Below, in pieces: positions 50,079-58,247 of a DNA stretch of 64,000 bases. The notes under the pieces are model-generated. The model searched no databases. It had not been told where the DNA came from and saw nothing but the letters and a program-made list of their open reading frames with translations. The position numbers were made by a program, and so were the translations under genes. Every line of letters starts with the position of its first letter. The first letter of the stretch is position 1. Source of the DNA: Enterococcus plantarum (GTDB taxonomy: Bacteria > Bacillota > Bacilli > Lactobacillales > Enterococcaceae); contig NZ_MIKA01000001.1 in NCBI RefSeq assembly GCF_001730295.1, positions 236,760-300,759 on the forward strand, read 5' to 3'.

Positions 50079-50453
50079 TCAACTAAATTCTGGTGGCTCA
50101 ATTACGTCTTCTACGCCGTCTCGCAACAGTTCAACAACCTCTTGATACATTTCCTTGTTTCTTTTGAAATAGGATATATCAATAGATTCAAGCAACATTA
50201 AAACAGCAGCTACTTTTAAATCTTCGCCAAAAGTAGTATTTTCAGAGAACCCTTCAACTGATACCCGAATTGTTTTATTTCGAGTATCTCCCTCTTTTAA
50301 AACTAGATCACAAGGTTTATTGTCTTTTTTGTCTAAGATATTATAGATAAACTCATGAGGGTCAAAAGCTTCTTCGTAGGTATCCTCTTCTAACAAATCC
50401 CAACGTATTTCCCCATCAATAATAATATCTGAATAATCTGAAACGTCGCTCAT
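50079..50453 (-). CDS. Uncharacterised acidic protein
   Basis: A 124-residue, strongly acidic soluble protein. It starts MSDVSDYSDIIIDGEIRWDL, contains FDPHEFIYNILD and FGEDLKVAAVLMLLE, and ends DVIEPPEFS. The ATG at 50453 has GGAGG seven bases upstream. The shape (small, acidic, next to a nuclease-like gene, in a variable patch) is that of an immunity or antitoxin protein, but no family is recognised. A possible promoter TTGCAT, 18 bp, TATAGT overlaps repeat copy B upstream. Confidence 0.7.
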   Translation of the reverse strand: MSDVSDYSDIIIDGEIRWDLLEEDTYEEAFDPHEFIYNILDKKDNKPCDLVLKEGDTRNKTIRVSVEGFSENTTFGEDLKVAAVLMLLESIDISYFKRNKEMYQEVVELLRDGVEDVIEPPEFS

Positions 50454-50480
50454 ACTCAGTCCTCCAATCATAAAATAACG

Positions 50481-50532
50481 TACAGTTTATTTTATCATAA
50501 CTATATCTTACAATCTATACATTATGCAAAGT
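50481..50532. repeat. Dispersed motif, copy B with left extension
   Basis: The core CAATCTATACATTATGCAAA lies at 50511-50530, with TACAGTTTAT upstream at 50481. Copy D shows the same extension at similar spacing, so the repeat unit may be nearer 45 bp in these two. Confidence 0.6.
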
Positions 50533-50540
50533 CGCCTCCT

Positions 50541-51098
50541 CTATAATATGTTCAAATAAGGTTTAGCTAATTTATAGATACTTTTCCCATTCGTTCCATA
50601 TTTAGAGACGAGCTCATTATGTATATCACACATTTCTTTTCTTTTGAATACTTGAATAACTTCCTTAAAACGCAGTTGATAGATATTAGGAAATTCTTGT
50701 TTAAATTTCCCTTCAAATTCAGCAAGCTTAGCATTTTTTCCCGAGAGAATACCAGGTTGCCCCTTTTGTATCTTGATATTAATCTTTCTTTGTTTCCAAA
50801 AATTCACTAAGCAATTATAGCCACTATCGTTACTAACAATAATAAATTTTTGTTTTCCTTCTGTGTCTTTGGCAATTAGATAACCTAAATAACTGCCTAG
50901 TTGAAAGTCTAGTGCATTTTTTCCAGAAGCAGTCTTGATGAATTCTACAGTAGCGAGTTGTATTGAAGCCATTTGATCTATAGATATTTTTTGACAGCGA
51001 TCTGTATAAAAAATATAAATTTTATCAGACGTGGTAACTTCGCCAAGTAACTCATGGAAATTAGTAGCAACATTTTCAAAATCGATTAAATAATTCAT
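50541..51098 (-). CDS. PIN/NYN-like nuclease-fold protein
   Basis: A 185-residue protein with a PIN/NYN-type layout: LIDFENV at the start (D6), then ALDFQLGSYLGYLI (D64) and FIIVSNDSGY (D91), three acidic positions expected to bind metal in such RNases. The C-terminal 50 residues are basic and may bind RNA. ATG at 51098, with AAGGAG upstream. It is 87 bp from the acidic-protein gene on the same strand; repeat copy B lies between. Nuclease activity is an inference from these motifs. Confidence 0.72.
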   Translation of the reverse strand: MNYLIDFENVATNFHELLGEVTTSDKIYIFYTDRCQKISIDQMASIQLATVEFIKTASGKNALDFQLGSYLGYLIAKDTEGKQKFIIVSNDSGYNCLVNFWKQRKINIKIQKGQPGILSGKNAKLAEFEGKFKQEFPNIYQLRFKEVIQVFKRKEMCDIHNELVSKYGTNGKSIYKLAKPYLNIL

Positions 51099-51197
51099 AT
51101 CTAAACTCCTTAACTTTAGTAAACTAATTTTATCACAAAAAATTTCTTACAAGTAGGCTTTTATTTTATAAATCATATGTATTCAATTTTTACATAA

Positions 51198-51219
51198 CAA
51201 TCTATACATTATAAGAAGT
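51198..51219. repeat. Dispersed motif, copy C
   Basis: CAATCTATACATTATAAGAA plus GT; 19 of 22 positions match copy B and 19 of 22 match copy E. It lies 100 bp upstream of the nuclease-like gene. Confidence 0.6.
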
Positions 51220-51270
51220 ATATTTACATAGTCACAAAAACGACGGTAACCAATATACAGTAAATAAAAT

Positions 51271-51318
51271 ACAGTTTATGCATATAACACACTTCATATT
51301 CTATACATTATGCGAATG
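51271..51318. repeat. Dispersed motif, copy D with left extension
   Basis: TACAGTTTATGC around 51270 is followed by the core TTCTATACATTATGCGAA at 51299-51316. It lies upstream of the promoter of the 82-residue membrane protein. Confidence 0.6.
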
Positions 51319-51336
51319 TGAAATTACGTGACTGAA

Positions 51337-51365
51337 TTTAACACACACAACTTTTGTGATATAGT
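51337..51365 (+). promoter_or_regulatory. Promoter of the 82-residue membrane protein
   Basis: TTTAAC at 51337-51342 and TATAGT at 51360-51365 are spaced by 17 bp; repeat copy D ends about 20 bp upstream. Confidence 0.5.
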
Positions 51366-51394
51366 AGTATATATTTAAGAAAGGAGCTAGCATT

Positions 51395-51643
51395 TTGAAA
51401 AAAACAAATTTTTTAGTTGTATTTTGGTTACTATTAGCAATAATTTCTTTCATTATTGTGGCAACAAATCTTTATAGTATTTTTGACAGTATTTCATACC
51501 TACTAATTCCAGCTACAGATAATGACTATCAAGACTCTAACTCAATAATACGACAATTAATTCAAGGAATCCCTTTGACCATGATTTACGGTACAGCATT
51601 CTATTTTAGTTTAAAACAAGGTATAAAGACGTACAAAGAGTAA
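51395..51643 (+). CDS. Small two-helix membrane protein
   Basis: An 82-residue protein with hydrophobic helices at about residues 5-27 and 60-75, joined by a polar loop with PATDNDYQDSNS. A TTG start at 51395 has AAGGAG eight bases upstream, and a strong terminator follows the stop, so this is a real single-gene unit. No family is recognised. It lies in the repeat-containing patch and may share its regulation. Confidence 0.72.
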   Translation: MKKTNFLVVFWLLLAIISFIIVATNLYSIFDSISYLLIPATDNDYQDSNSIIRQLIQGIPLTMIYGTAFYFSLKQGIKTYKE

Positions 51644-51646
51644 TAT

Positions 51647-51696
51647 AAAAAGCGCTCAAACAACTCACTAAAGGAGCTTATTTGAGCGCTTTTTTC
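51647..51696 (+). terminator. Terminator after the 82-residue membrane protein gene
   Basis: The perfect stem AAAAAGCGCTCAAA/TTTGAGCGCTTTTT is followed by a further T. Confidence 0.9.
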
Positions 51697-51733
51697 TGTT
51701 AGAGTAATTCCAACACTCAAATAATAAAAGTTA

Positions 51734-51755
51734 CAAGCTAAACATTATAAGAAGA
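51734..51755. repeat. Dispersed motif, copy E
   Basis: CAAGCTAAACATTATAAGAA plus GA; matches copy C at 19 of 22 positions. It lies about 117 bp upstream of the 21-codon gene. Confidence 0.55.
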
Positions 51756-51871
51756 ATATATGAAAAAAACATTTAAGGTATTTACAATTGAAATAAAAAT
51801 GGTATTATTTACTTATAGGTATATTAAATTAACTTTGTACCTAATAAATATTATTCAAGGAGGGAAAAATC

Positions 51872-51937
51872 ATGTGGGTTAATATCGTACAATATTGGTT
51901 AGACGCTACTTCAAACTTCTTTAATTTATTTAAATAA
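51872..51937 (+). CDS. Putative 21-residue amphipathic peptide
   Basis: A very short reading frame, MWVNIVQYWLDATSNFFNLF plus a final K, with an excellent ribosome site (AAGGAGGG) eight bases before the ATG and a 13-bp-stem terminator starting 6 bp after the stop. Hydrophobic and aromatic residues (W2, I5, V6, Y8, W9, L10, F16, F17, L19, F20) alternate with polar ones in a helical pattern. This is the look of a membrane-active or signalling peptide such as a leaderless bacteriocin, modulin or type I toxin. It is below usual size limits for gene callers. The function is unknown. Confidence 0.6.
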   Translation: MWVNIVQYWLDATSNFFNLFK

Positions 51938-51943
51938 TTACTT

Positions 51944-51976
51944 AAAGAGGAACAGAATTTCTGTTCCTCTTTTTAT
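51944..51976. terminator. Terminator between the peptide gene and the GNAT gene
   Basis: A 13-bp perfect stem, AAAGAGGAACAGA with TCTGTTCCTCTTT, and a 3-base loop are followed by T residues. It serves the peptide gene and lies just beyond the convergent acetyltransferase gene. Confidence 0.92.
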
Positions 51977-51978
51977 TT

Positions 51979-52455
51979 TTAACCTATTTTTTTTGACATA
52001 CTAATATCTGTTGGTACAAAACCTGTTTGTTCGTATAAATGGATCGCACCTTTGTTATGAGCAAATACGTGTAAATCAATCTGCGACACATTCATTTCTT
52101 TTGCTTTTTCATCTAGACAAGAAAGGGTTTCTTTTCCATAACCAATACCTCTGAATTCTTCAAACACAATAAAATCATAAATAAAAAATTTTGAATCGTA
52201 TGGTGTTTTATTTAAATGTACCCATAAAAAACCAACTTTCTTATCTATAGACTCTTCTTCAATAGAGTAGAGAAATTCGTTTTTAGTCTCCTTCCCTTCC
52301 GGTAAAAGCTCATTAAAACTTTTTGCTGCCAAATCAATTGCTTCATTCTTACTCCAAGTACCTGCTGTAATTTTATCATGAGCATAGTCTTTAATTGCAA
52401 AGTTAATGTACTTTTCATAATCTGCTTCAGTCATTTCTTGTAGTTTAATGGTCAT
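51979..52455 (-). CDS. GNAT-family N-acetyltransferase
   Basis: A GNAT acetyltransferase of 158 residues. The acetyl-CoA-binding part is FIVFEEFRGIGYGKETLSCL, followed by LHVFAHNKGAIHLYEQTGFV. The N-terminal half is of the RimI-like type with a conserved TEADYEKY. The ATG at 52455 follows AGGGGAATTGGA; a longer frame to 52476 is not supported. The substrate is unknown. Confidence 0.9.
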   Translation of the reverse strand: MTIKLQEMTEADYEKYINFAIKDYAHDKITAGTWSKNEAIDLAAKSFNELLPEGKETKNEFLYSIEEESIDKKVGFLWVHLNKTPYDSKFFIYDFIVFEEFRGIGYGKETLSCLDEKAKEMNVSQIDLHVFAHNKGAIHLYEQTGFVPTDISMSKKIG

Positions 52456-52516
52456 TCCAATTCCCCTATAATTCAATGTATTTTATTTGAATCATACCAT
52501 TTTTATTCTATTAAAA

Positions 52517-52550
52517 AAAGACTGAAGAAACAAAATTTTCTTCAGTCTTT
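52517..52550 (-). terminator. Terminator after npr
   Basis: AAAGACTGAAGAAA pairs with TTTCTTCAGTCTTT around a short loop; on the minus strand it runs into T residues. Confidence 0.88.
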
Positions 52551-52562
52551 ATAACTTGTTGA

Positions 52563-53906
52563 TTATTGTTCATTTTTCATTGCTGCTAAAGCCGCTGTAT
52601 TGATGATATTCCACGGTTTATCAAATGATGGTTGGAAGAAAAAGTCAGCATAAGCTAGGTCTTCAATCGTCATTTTCGCTTTGATTGCCAATGAGATAGC
52701 ATTGATATTAGCAGTTAAATCAGCTTTAGACATTAATTGCGCACCTAAAATTTGAGTTGTCTCAGGATCGTACACAAGTTTGAACCAAGCTTTTTCTTTA
52801 TCGGGATTGAAATCCATTAGATAATCTTCAACCACTAATGCAGATTTTGTTTTCTTATTCAATTTTTTGGCCATTTCTTCATTGATACCTGTAGAAGCAA
52901 ATTTATAATCGAAAACAGCTAAACCAGATGAACCTTGAATACCAGGAAATGGTTTTACTGGGCCTAATAAGTTTTTAACAGCAAAACGACCTTGTTTTCT
53001 GGCATTTGTGGCTAATGCAATGTTCACTTCAGTTTCACCTGGATTGTATTTGATTAGTGTAGCATCCCCAACGGCAAAAATATCAGCAGCACTTGTTTGC
53101 ATGTATTCATCCGTTTTTATAAGACCATTGGGGTGTAATTCTAAAGTATCCTTCAACCAACCAGTGTTAGGACGAACACCAACCGCTACAACAACTAAAT
53201 CGGCATCATATTCAGCTTTATCCGTGATAACTTTTTGAACATGACCTTCTCCTTTGTATTGTTGAACCGTTTCATTGGTCACGACGCTAATATTATTAGC
53301 CTCCATTTCTTCAGTTAAAACGTCAGTAAACTCTTTATCTAAATAGACACCTAAAGGTCGATCTAAAATATCGATAACTGTTACATTTTTCCCAGCTTTC
53401 GCAAATGATTCAGCAGCTTCTATTCCAATATAGCCACTACCAATTACAACTACATTGTTCACCTCAGGATCAACTGTTTTTGCTTTTAATTTAATTGCCC
53501 ATTTTCTGCCACGCATTAAATAGATATTTTCTAAGTCTTTACCCGGAACATTTAATTCAAATGGAACAGCTCCTGGGCTGATAATAAGTTTATCGTAAGC
53601 TTCAACACGTTCTTCGCCAGATAATAAATCTTTAACTACAACTTGATGATCATCAGGTTTAATTGCTGTAATTTCTGTGTTTGAGAAGACATTTACGCCT
53701 CTGCTCTCCATTTTTTCACCAGTCATATATCGAACAGAATTAACGTCTTTAACTTTTCCTTCAAGATAAAGTTGCATACCGCAAGATAAAAACGAAACAA
53801 AATCGCCTTTTTCATACCACTGGATTTCTGCTTCCGGATGTAGCGTCAATAACTCCTCAACTGCCTCATAGCCTCCGTGCGATGAACCTAAAACAATAAC
53901 TTTCAT
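52563..53906 (-). CDS. npr: NADH peroxidase
   Basis: An FAD-dependent NADH peroxidase of 447 residues reducing H2O2 to water with NADH. The sequence follows the well-studied Enterococcus Npr closely, including [20 protein letters not shown] with H10, and the redox-active C42 in [14 protein letters not shown], which cycles through a sulfenic acid. The NADH-binding motif [20 protein letters not shown] and FAD motif [15 protein letters not shown] are intact. The start at 53906 follows GGAGGT; a frame extension to 53921 overlaps it. A TA-rich palindrome lies just upstream. Confidence 0.97.
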   Translation of the reverse strand: MKVIVLGSSHGGYEAVEELLTLHPEAEIQWYEKGDFVSFLSCGMQLYLEGKVKDVNSVRYMTGEKMESRGVNVFSNTEITAIKPDDHQVVVKDLLSGEERVEAYDKLIISPGAVPFELNVPGKDLENIYLMRGRKWAIKLKAKTVDPEVNNVVVIGSGYIGIEAAESFAKAGKNVTVIDILDRPLGVYLDKEFTDVLTEEMEANNISVVTNETVQQYKGEGHVQKVITDKAEYDADLVVVAVGVRPNTGWLKDTLELHPNGLIKTDEYMQTSAADIFAVGDATLIKYNPGETEVNIALATNARKQGRFAVKNLLGPVKPFPGIQGSSGLAVFDYKFASTGINEEMAKKLNKKTKSALVVEDYLMDFNPDKEKAWFKLVYDPETTQILGAQLMSKADLTANINAISLAIKAKMTIEDLAYADFFFQPSFDKPWNIINTAALAAMKNEQ

Positions 53907-53927
53907 TCCAAGTACCTCCAATATTAT

Positions 53928-53941
53928 TTATTATATAATAA
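53928..53941. promoter_or_regulatory. Palindrome upstream of npr, PerR-like
   Basis: TTATTATATAATAA is a perfect 14-bp palindrome just before the npr ribosome site and includes a minus-strand TATAAT. It resembles, but does not match, the PerR box TTATAATNATTATAA. Because perR is 7.6 kb away and npr is a peroxide-defence gene, it is a candidate site for PerR or another peroxide regulator. Confidence 0.45.
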
Positions 53942-54118
53942 AGAGTATCATATAAATGTACATAATAACAAGGATTTTGACTATAAATTCTCAACTATAT
54001 AATTTAATTGAGAATTAAGGACGCTTTTTACTACACTATTTTAGGTAGTCTATTTCTTAGACTCTTCATCAATTAGTTTACATAACAATATTATGTTCTA
54101 CCTATTTTTGTTTACCAA

Positions 54119-54160
54119 AAATAACCACCTAAGACATTTTTTGCCTATAGCTGGTTATTT
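54119..54160 (-). terminator. Terminator of the amidohydrolase-permease operon
   Basis: AAATAACCA pairs with TGGTTATTT; on the minus strand T residues follow the stem. Confidence 0.8.
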
Positions 54161-54167
54161 AGTGCTC

Positions 54168-55391
54168 TTATTTGAATAATGTTGTTTCTTTTTTCACTTC
54201 AACTGTAATTTTCCCATTCTTAATTACATAGTTTCTTTCGGGTATATCAATGATTGCATCTGCAACCACTTTCGTATCTAGCAAGATTAAATCAGCTTTA
54301 TTACCAATATTTATACCATAGCTTTTTAACCCCAACGCTTTTGCTGGATTTTCAGTAATCATCGGTAAAACAGTTGGTAAATCATCTGCTCCACCTAAAT
54401 GTCCTACAGGAATCGCTAACATCGCAATTTGCATTAAATCACCATTTCCATAAGGAGTAAATGCATTACGAATATTATTGGTCGCTAAACAGACATTGAC
54501 ACCTGCATCGCGAAGTTTTCTAATAGGAGTAACCGCTCGTCTAACGTTGTATACATCATTTCTAGCACCTAAATGCAAATCTGTTGCTGGCAAAGCCATC
54601 ACACTAATTTGTGCTTCTGACATCAATGCCAAAATGTCACTTAAGCGTTCTGGCTTTAGCGCATGAAGAGCTGTTAAATGGCCCACTGAAACTCTACCTT
54701 GATAATCTTCAGCAATTGTTTTCTTACATAAATATTCTATTGACATATCCGTTGCTTCATCACTAAAATCTTGATGAAGATCAATATCTTTGTCGTATTT
54801 TTTCGCAATTTCAAACACTAAATCAATATGTTTATCTGCTGGAGCATCGTTATAAGGAATACCACCAACGACATCAGCCCCCATTTCCATAGCTTCATGC
54901 ATCATTTTTTCTGTGCCAGGCGCTTTAAAAATTCCTTCTTGCGGAAACGCAACGATTTGCATATCAATTAAATCCCGGTATTCTTCTTTTAATGCCATAA
55001 TGGTTTTAAATCCGGAAAAACCTTGTGCTGGATCAAATTCAGCGTGGGTTCTAACCGCGGTTACACCATGAGAAATGATCATGTCTAAAGCTTTTTTTGC
55101 TCGTCGATAAATATCTTCTTCGGTAAATGTTGGTTTTAGTTCAGCTGTAACACTGATGGCTTCTTGTAAAGTCCCGGATTTGTTTGGTTTTCTGTCAGCA
55201 ATCAGTGCTTTATCCAGATGAATATGACTTTCGACTAAACCAGGAATTAAAACACGCCCGTGTGCTTCGATTACCTTTACTGCATGTTCAGTCAAACTTT
55301 CCGAAATAGCGATGATTTTACCATCTTTTATACCTATATCCTGTAACGCTTCTCCATCACTTAATCTTGCTTGTTTAATTAAAATGTCCAT
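54168..55391 (-). CDS. Amidohydrolase, cytosine deaminase-like
   Basis: A metal-dependent hydrolase of 407 residues in the CodA-type deaminase group. Metal-binding HxH occurs in VESHIHLDKAL; the next ligands are in DLHQDFSD, SVGHLTALHAL and a late Asp in LATNNIRNAF. Substrates of the group are cytosine, isoguanine, creatinine and triazine-like amides, so deamination of a heterocycle is likely but undetermined. It lies 24 bp after the permease gene on the same strand, implying uptake and use of the same compound. Confidence 0.87.
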   Translation of the reverse strand: MDILIKQARLSDGEALQDIGIKDGKIIAISESLTEHAVKVIEAHGRVLIPGLVESHIHLDKALIADRKPNKSGTLQEAISVTAELKPTFTEEDIYRRAKKALDMIISHGVTAVRTHAEFDPAQGFSGFKTIMALKEEYRDLIDMQIVAFPQEGIFKAPGTEKMMHEAMEMGADVVGGIPYNDAPADKHIDLVFEIAKKYDKDIDLHQDFSDEATDMSIEYLCKKTIAEDYQGRVSVGHLTALHALKPERLSDILALMSEAQISVMALPATDLHLGARNDVYNVRRAVTPIRKLRDAGVNVCLATNNIRNAFTPYGNGDLMQIAMLAIPVGHLGGADDLPTVLPMITENPAKALGLKSYGINIGNKADLILLDTKVVADAIIDIPERNYVIKNGKITVEVKKETTLFK

Positions 55392-55415
55392 TTGTTAACA
55401 TCCTTTCAATTTGAT

Positions 55416-56774
55416 TTATACAAAGAAGCCAATTCCAATCAATAGTACAGAAGCAATACTGATCCATTTAACGTTGCCCTTGACAACTTCCAAAATCGGA
55501 ATTTGAAAACCAGAAGATAAAGCTTGCATCGTAATATTCACAAAACTCATTTGGCTTCCTAATCCTACTCCAACCGCAACTAAACCTAACTCGATAGAAG
55601 AAAAACCAAGGGATACGGCTACGGGTAAAACAAGTGTTAACACAGAACCAACATACGCACCTGCCGGTATCCCAATCAAAATTCCAGTTAAAATAGCGAC
55701 AGGAACCATGATCAACGTTGGTGCCGCGCTAGCAATGCCCGCAATAACCGCGAAGGTACCCGTTTGAGCAATAATATTAATAAACGCAAGAAAAATCCCC
55801 ACTTGGAATAACCGAGTCAAAATATATGTTGAGCCATCAACCATGGCTTCTACTGACTGATTCAGTGAAAAATCTGAACAAATAAAAATCAAGGCTATTG
55901 TTAAAACCATATACACTAATGGCGTCAATAATGGGAACCCGACAAGGTTATTCACTACAGGCCCGAAAATTACAGCGAATAGTAAAAAAATCGCAGGTAA
56001 CGTTAATTTAAACAAGGCTCTGTTACTCATTGAAGCATATTCATCATTACTATTTTCTTTAAATCCGATATTCCGACGTTTCGTTCCCCAAAAAGCGAGA
56101 ACAATTGCTAACGCACAAAAAAATAACCAAATCGGACGCATATCTGAAACGTATGTCGCAACACTAAAATCTCCTAATTTCGAAACGATGCTGGATTCTA
56201 ATGAAGCGGGCGATGTCGTAAACGAAACAGCCGCAGCAAGTGACATTGCTGCAATCAACTCGGGGACAACTCCAACTGCTACAAAGGCTAATGGTGCGAT
56301 AACCATTGCACTACCACCGCCGATACCTGACATATAAGTTGCAGCGGCTAACAAAAGAACAATAAATGCTGAAACATATTCTACTTTTCCTTTTGTCCCT
56401 CGTTTGGCAAGAGTTAATGCAGCAGAGTAGCCACCTGATTTAAAGACTGCCATTGCAACAGCTGAATTAATGATTGGCACAGTAATACCAAGCATCATTG
56501 GAATCGTTTCTAATAGTTGTTCATTCGCTTGTTCTAACCCAATACCACCGATGATCATTGCCAAAACGCCTCCAACAAATCCAGCGATGATCATATCTAC
56601 TTTCATAAATAATAGGACTAAAACTAAAATCAATGGAATGATCACTATCACAGCGTTTAGTCCTGTAGGTGCAGCAATTGAATTAATTTCTTGTGCAAAC
56701 GCAGGCACAAAAGAAAAAAGAAATAGTAGTGAAAGGAACAAACCACTCAAAAACTTTTTAGGCAATTTCATCAT
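55416..56774 (-). CDS. Permease of the amidohydrolase operon, ion-transporter superfamily
   Basis: A 452-residue integral membrane protein with a signal-like first helix ending in FSFVPAFAQE and about 11 or 12 further hydrophobic helices. Gly-rich stretches such as AATYMSGIGGGSAMVIAPL and IGIPAGAYVGSVLTLVLPV recall the IT superfamily (DcuC, Gnt, CitM types). GGAGG stands close to the ATG pair at 56774 and 56771; either could be the start. Its substrate is inferred from the amidohydrolase neighbour. A cre-like site lies about 260 bp upstream. Confidence 0.82.
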   Translation of the reverse strand: MMKLPKKFLSGLFLSLLFLFSFVPAFAQEINSIAAPTGLNAVIVIIPLILVLVLLFMKVDMIIAGFVGGVLAMIIGGIGLEQANEQLLETIPMMLGITVPIINSAVAMAVFKSGGYSAALTLAKRGTKGKVEYVSAFIVLLLAAATYMSGIGGGSAMVIAPLAFVAVGVVPELIAAMSLAAAVSFTTSPASLESSIVSKLGDFSVATYVSDMRPIWLFFCALAIVLAFWGTKRRNIGFKENSNDEYASMSNRALFKLTLPAIFLLFAVIFGPVVNNLVGFPLLTPLVYMVLTIALIFICSDFSLNQSVEAMVDGSTYILTRLFQVGIFLAFINIIAQTGTFAVIAGIASAAPTLIMVPVAILTGILIGIPAGAYVGSVLTLVLPVAVSLGFSSIELGLVAVGVGLGSQMSFVNITMQALSSGFQIPILEVVKGNVKWISIASVLLIGIGFFV

Positions 56775-57032
56775 TTTTCCTCCAATTATAGCTAATTAAA
56801 GCATTTTCATTTCTACAATGAGTAATAATTGCTTTCGGTAATAGAATTACTAAGTTTTCTAAACTAAAAAAGTACAATAACAAGATTGATTGGTTGATAT
56901 CCTCTAAAATATTCTCTTTTTAGCACTTATCAACACTTCAACTGTTAATCCCCCCTTCCTTCTCCTAATGATACGTTTAAATTCCAGAAAAAGAAAAAAG
57001 AATGCCTCAATAATTATACAAATAAACCAAAA

Positions 57033-57046
57033 AGATAACGTTTGCA
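57033..57046 (-). promoter_or_regulatory. cre-like site upstream of the permease-amidohydrolase operon
   Basis: On the minus strand TGCAAACGTTATCT matches the cre consensus at 13 of 14 positions. A TATAAT lies downstream at 57012-57017, so the site would cover the -35 region. The remaining part of the 345-bp gap (56775-57119) shows only AT-rich leader sequence and the metAA terminator. Confidence 0.55.
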
Positions 57047-57068
57047 TTCTTATGTAAACCATATTAGC

Positions 57069-57111
57069 AAAAAACAGCTAAAACAAACGTCATGATAATT
57101 TGTCTTAGCTG
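57069..57111 (-). terminator. Terminator after metAA
   Basis: CAGCTAAGACAAA pairs with TTTGTTTTAGCTG on the minus strand and runs into six T residues. Confidence 0.88.
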
Positions 57112-57119
57112 ATTTATAG

Positions 57120-58052
57120 TTATCCTTTTGCTTTATCTAATAATGTAGATAATTCATAAGGTGTATTTTGGTAAACTGCATAATTTATCCAATTAGAGAA
57201 TAACAAGGATGCAGCCATGTGCCATCTTAATTTGGGAACTTCTTTGATGTCATCCTTTGGAAAATAATTTTCAGGCAGATTTGGTTGAATCCCTTTTAAT
57301 TGATCCCGTTCAAATTCTTGTTGTAATGTCTCACGATCATATTCCAAATGACCCATTGCATAAAATGCTCGATTATTTTTATTTCCAACTAAGAAAAGAC
57401 CAGCTTCTTTCGACTCGACCAGAACTTCCAATTCGTCTGTCTTCTCGACATCACTTCTCTTGATCCCTGTATACCGAGAATGCGGAGCGAAAAACAGATC
57501 ATCAAATCCTTTTAAAATACTCCAAGTAGGTGTTAATACTTCATGAGAATAAATACCGGTCAACTTTTGATCCAAGAAATACTTATCGATTTTGTGATGA
57601 TGATAAAGCCCTGCCTGCGCACCCCAACAAATGTGAAATGTAGAAAATACGTGTGACGTACTCCACTCGAAAATATCCTGTAATTCTTCCCAATAATCAA
57701 CTTTTTCAAAAGGAATCTGCTCAATTGGGGCTCCTGTAATGATCAATCCATCATAGAACTTTTCTTGTACTTCTTTAAACTGATAGTAAAAACGAGTTAA
57801 ATGTTCACTAGAGGTATTTTTTGCCTCATGGCTACTCATATGTAAAAATTCCACATTTATTTGTAACGGTGTGTTACTTAAAAGCCTCAAGAGTTGAACT
57901 TCTGTCTCATCTTTTTTTGGCATCAAATTCAAAATTAAAATTCGTAAAGGTCGAATGTCTTGATGCATGGCGCGATCTTCGTCCATTACAAAAATATTCT
58001 CTTTTTCTAAAACTTTAATAGCTGGTAATTCTTTTGGAACACGAATCGGCAT
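57120..58052 (-). CDS. metAA: Homoserine O-acetyltransferase (MetA family)
   Basis: A 310-residue MetA-family acyltransferase acting at the first committed step of methionine synthesis. The catalytic Cys is C142 in FHICWGAQAG, followed by a His and Glu in the expected late positions (YSHEV, MGHLEYD). Residue 111 is Glu (GAPIEQ). In characterised members Glu at this position favours acetyl-CoA and Gly favours succinyl-CoA, so an O-acetyl product is predicted. GGGAGGA precedes the ATG. No T-box or SAM riboswitch is visible upstream. Confidence 0.95.
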   Translation of the reverse strand: MPIRVPKELPAIKVLEKENIFVMDEDRAMHQDIRPLRILILNLMPKKDETEVQLLRLLSNTPLQINVEFLHMSSHEAKNTSSEHLTRFYYQFKEVQEKFYDGLIITGAPIEQIPFEKVDYWEELQDIFEWSTSHVFSTFHICWGAQAGLYHHHKIDKYFLDQKLTGIYSHEVLTPTWSILKGFDDLFFAPHSRYTGIKRSDVEKTDELEVLVESKEAGLFLVGNKNNRAFYAMGHLEYDRETLQQEFERDQLKGIQPNLPENYFPKDDIKEVPKLRWHMAASLLFSNWINYAVYQNTPYELSTLLDKAKG

Positions 58053-58177
58053 GCGTAAATCCTCCCTTTCTTTTTGTTTAATTTTATTTTACGATAAAAA
58101 GAGGCAGAAAGAAAGATTCTTTGTAAGAAAATGTTTCGTTTAAAAAAAAATAACTCGATTACTTTAGCTATTAAAAA

Positions 58178-58212
58178 AAACATGAGACAGGGTGCTTATC
58201 CATCTCATGTTT
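58178..58212 (-). terminator. Terminator after the YczE-type gene and its 3' extension
   Basis: AAACATGAGA pairs with TCTCATGTTT with an inner GG/CC; on the minus strand it runs into eight T residues. Confidence 0.85.
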
Positions 58213-58247
58213 TGTCTTATAGAAAATTATTACACTACTTCGGTACT

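Noticed and set aside
56470..56799. 109-codon plus-strand frame
   Set aside because: Antisense shadow of the hydrophobic permease gene, without a ribosome site.
58053..58177. SAM riboswitch or T-box before metAA
   Set aside because: The leader before metAA is short and AT-rich, with no stem array or T-box sequence.
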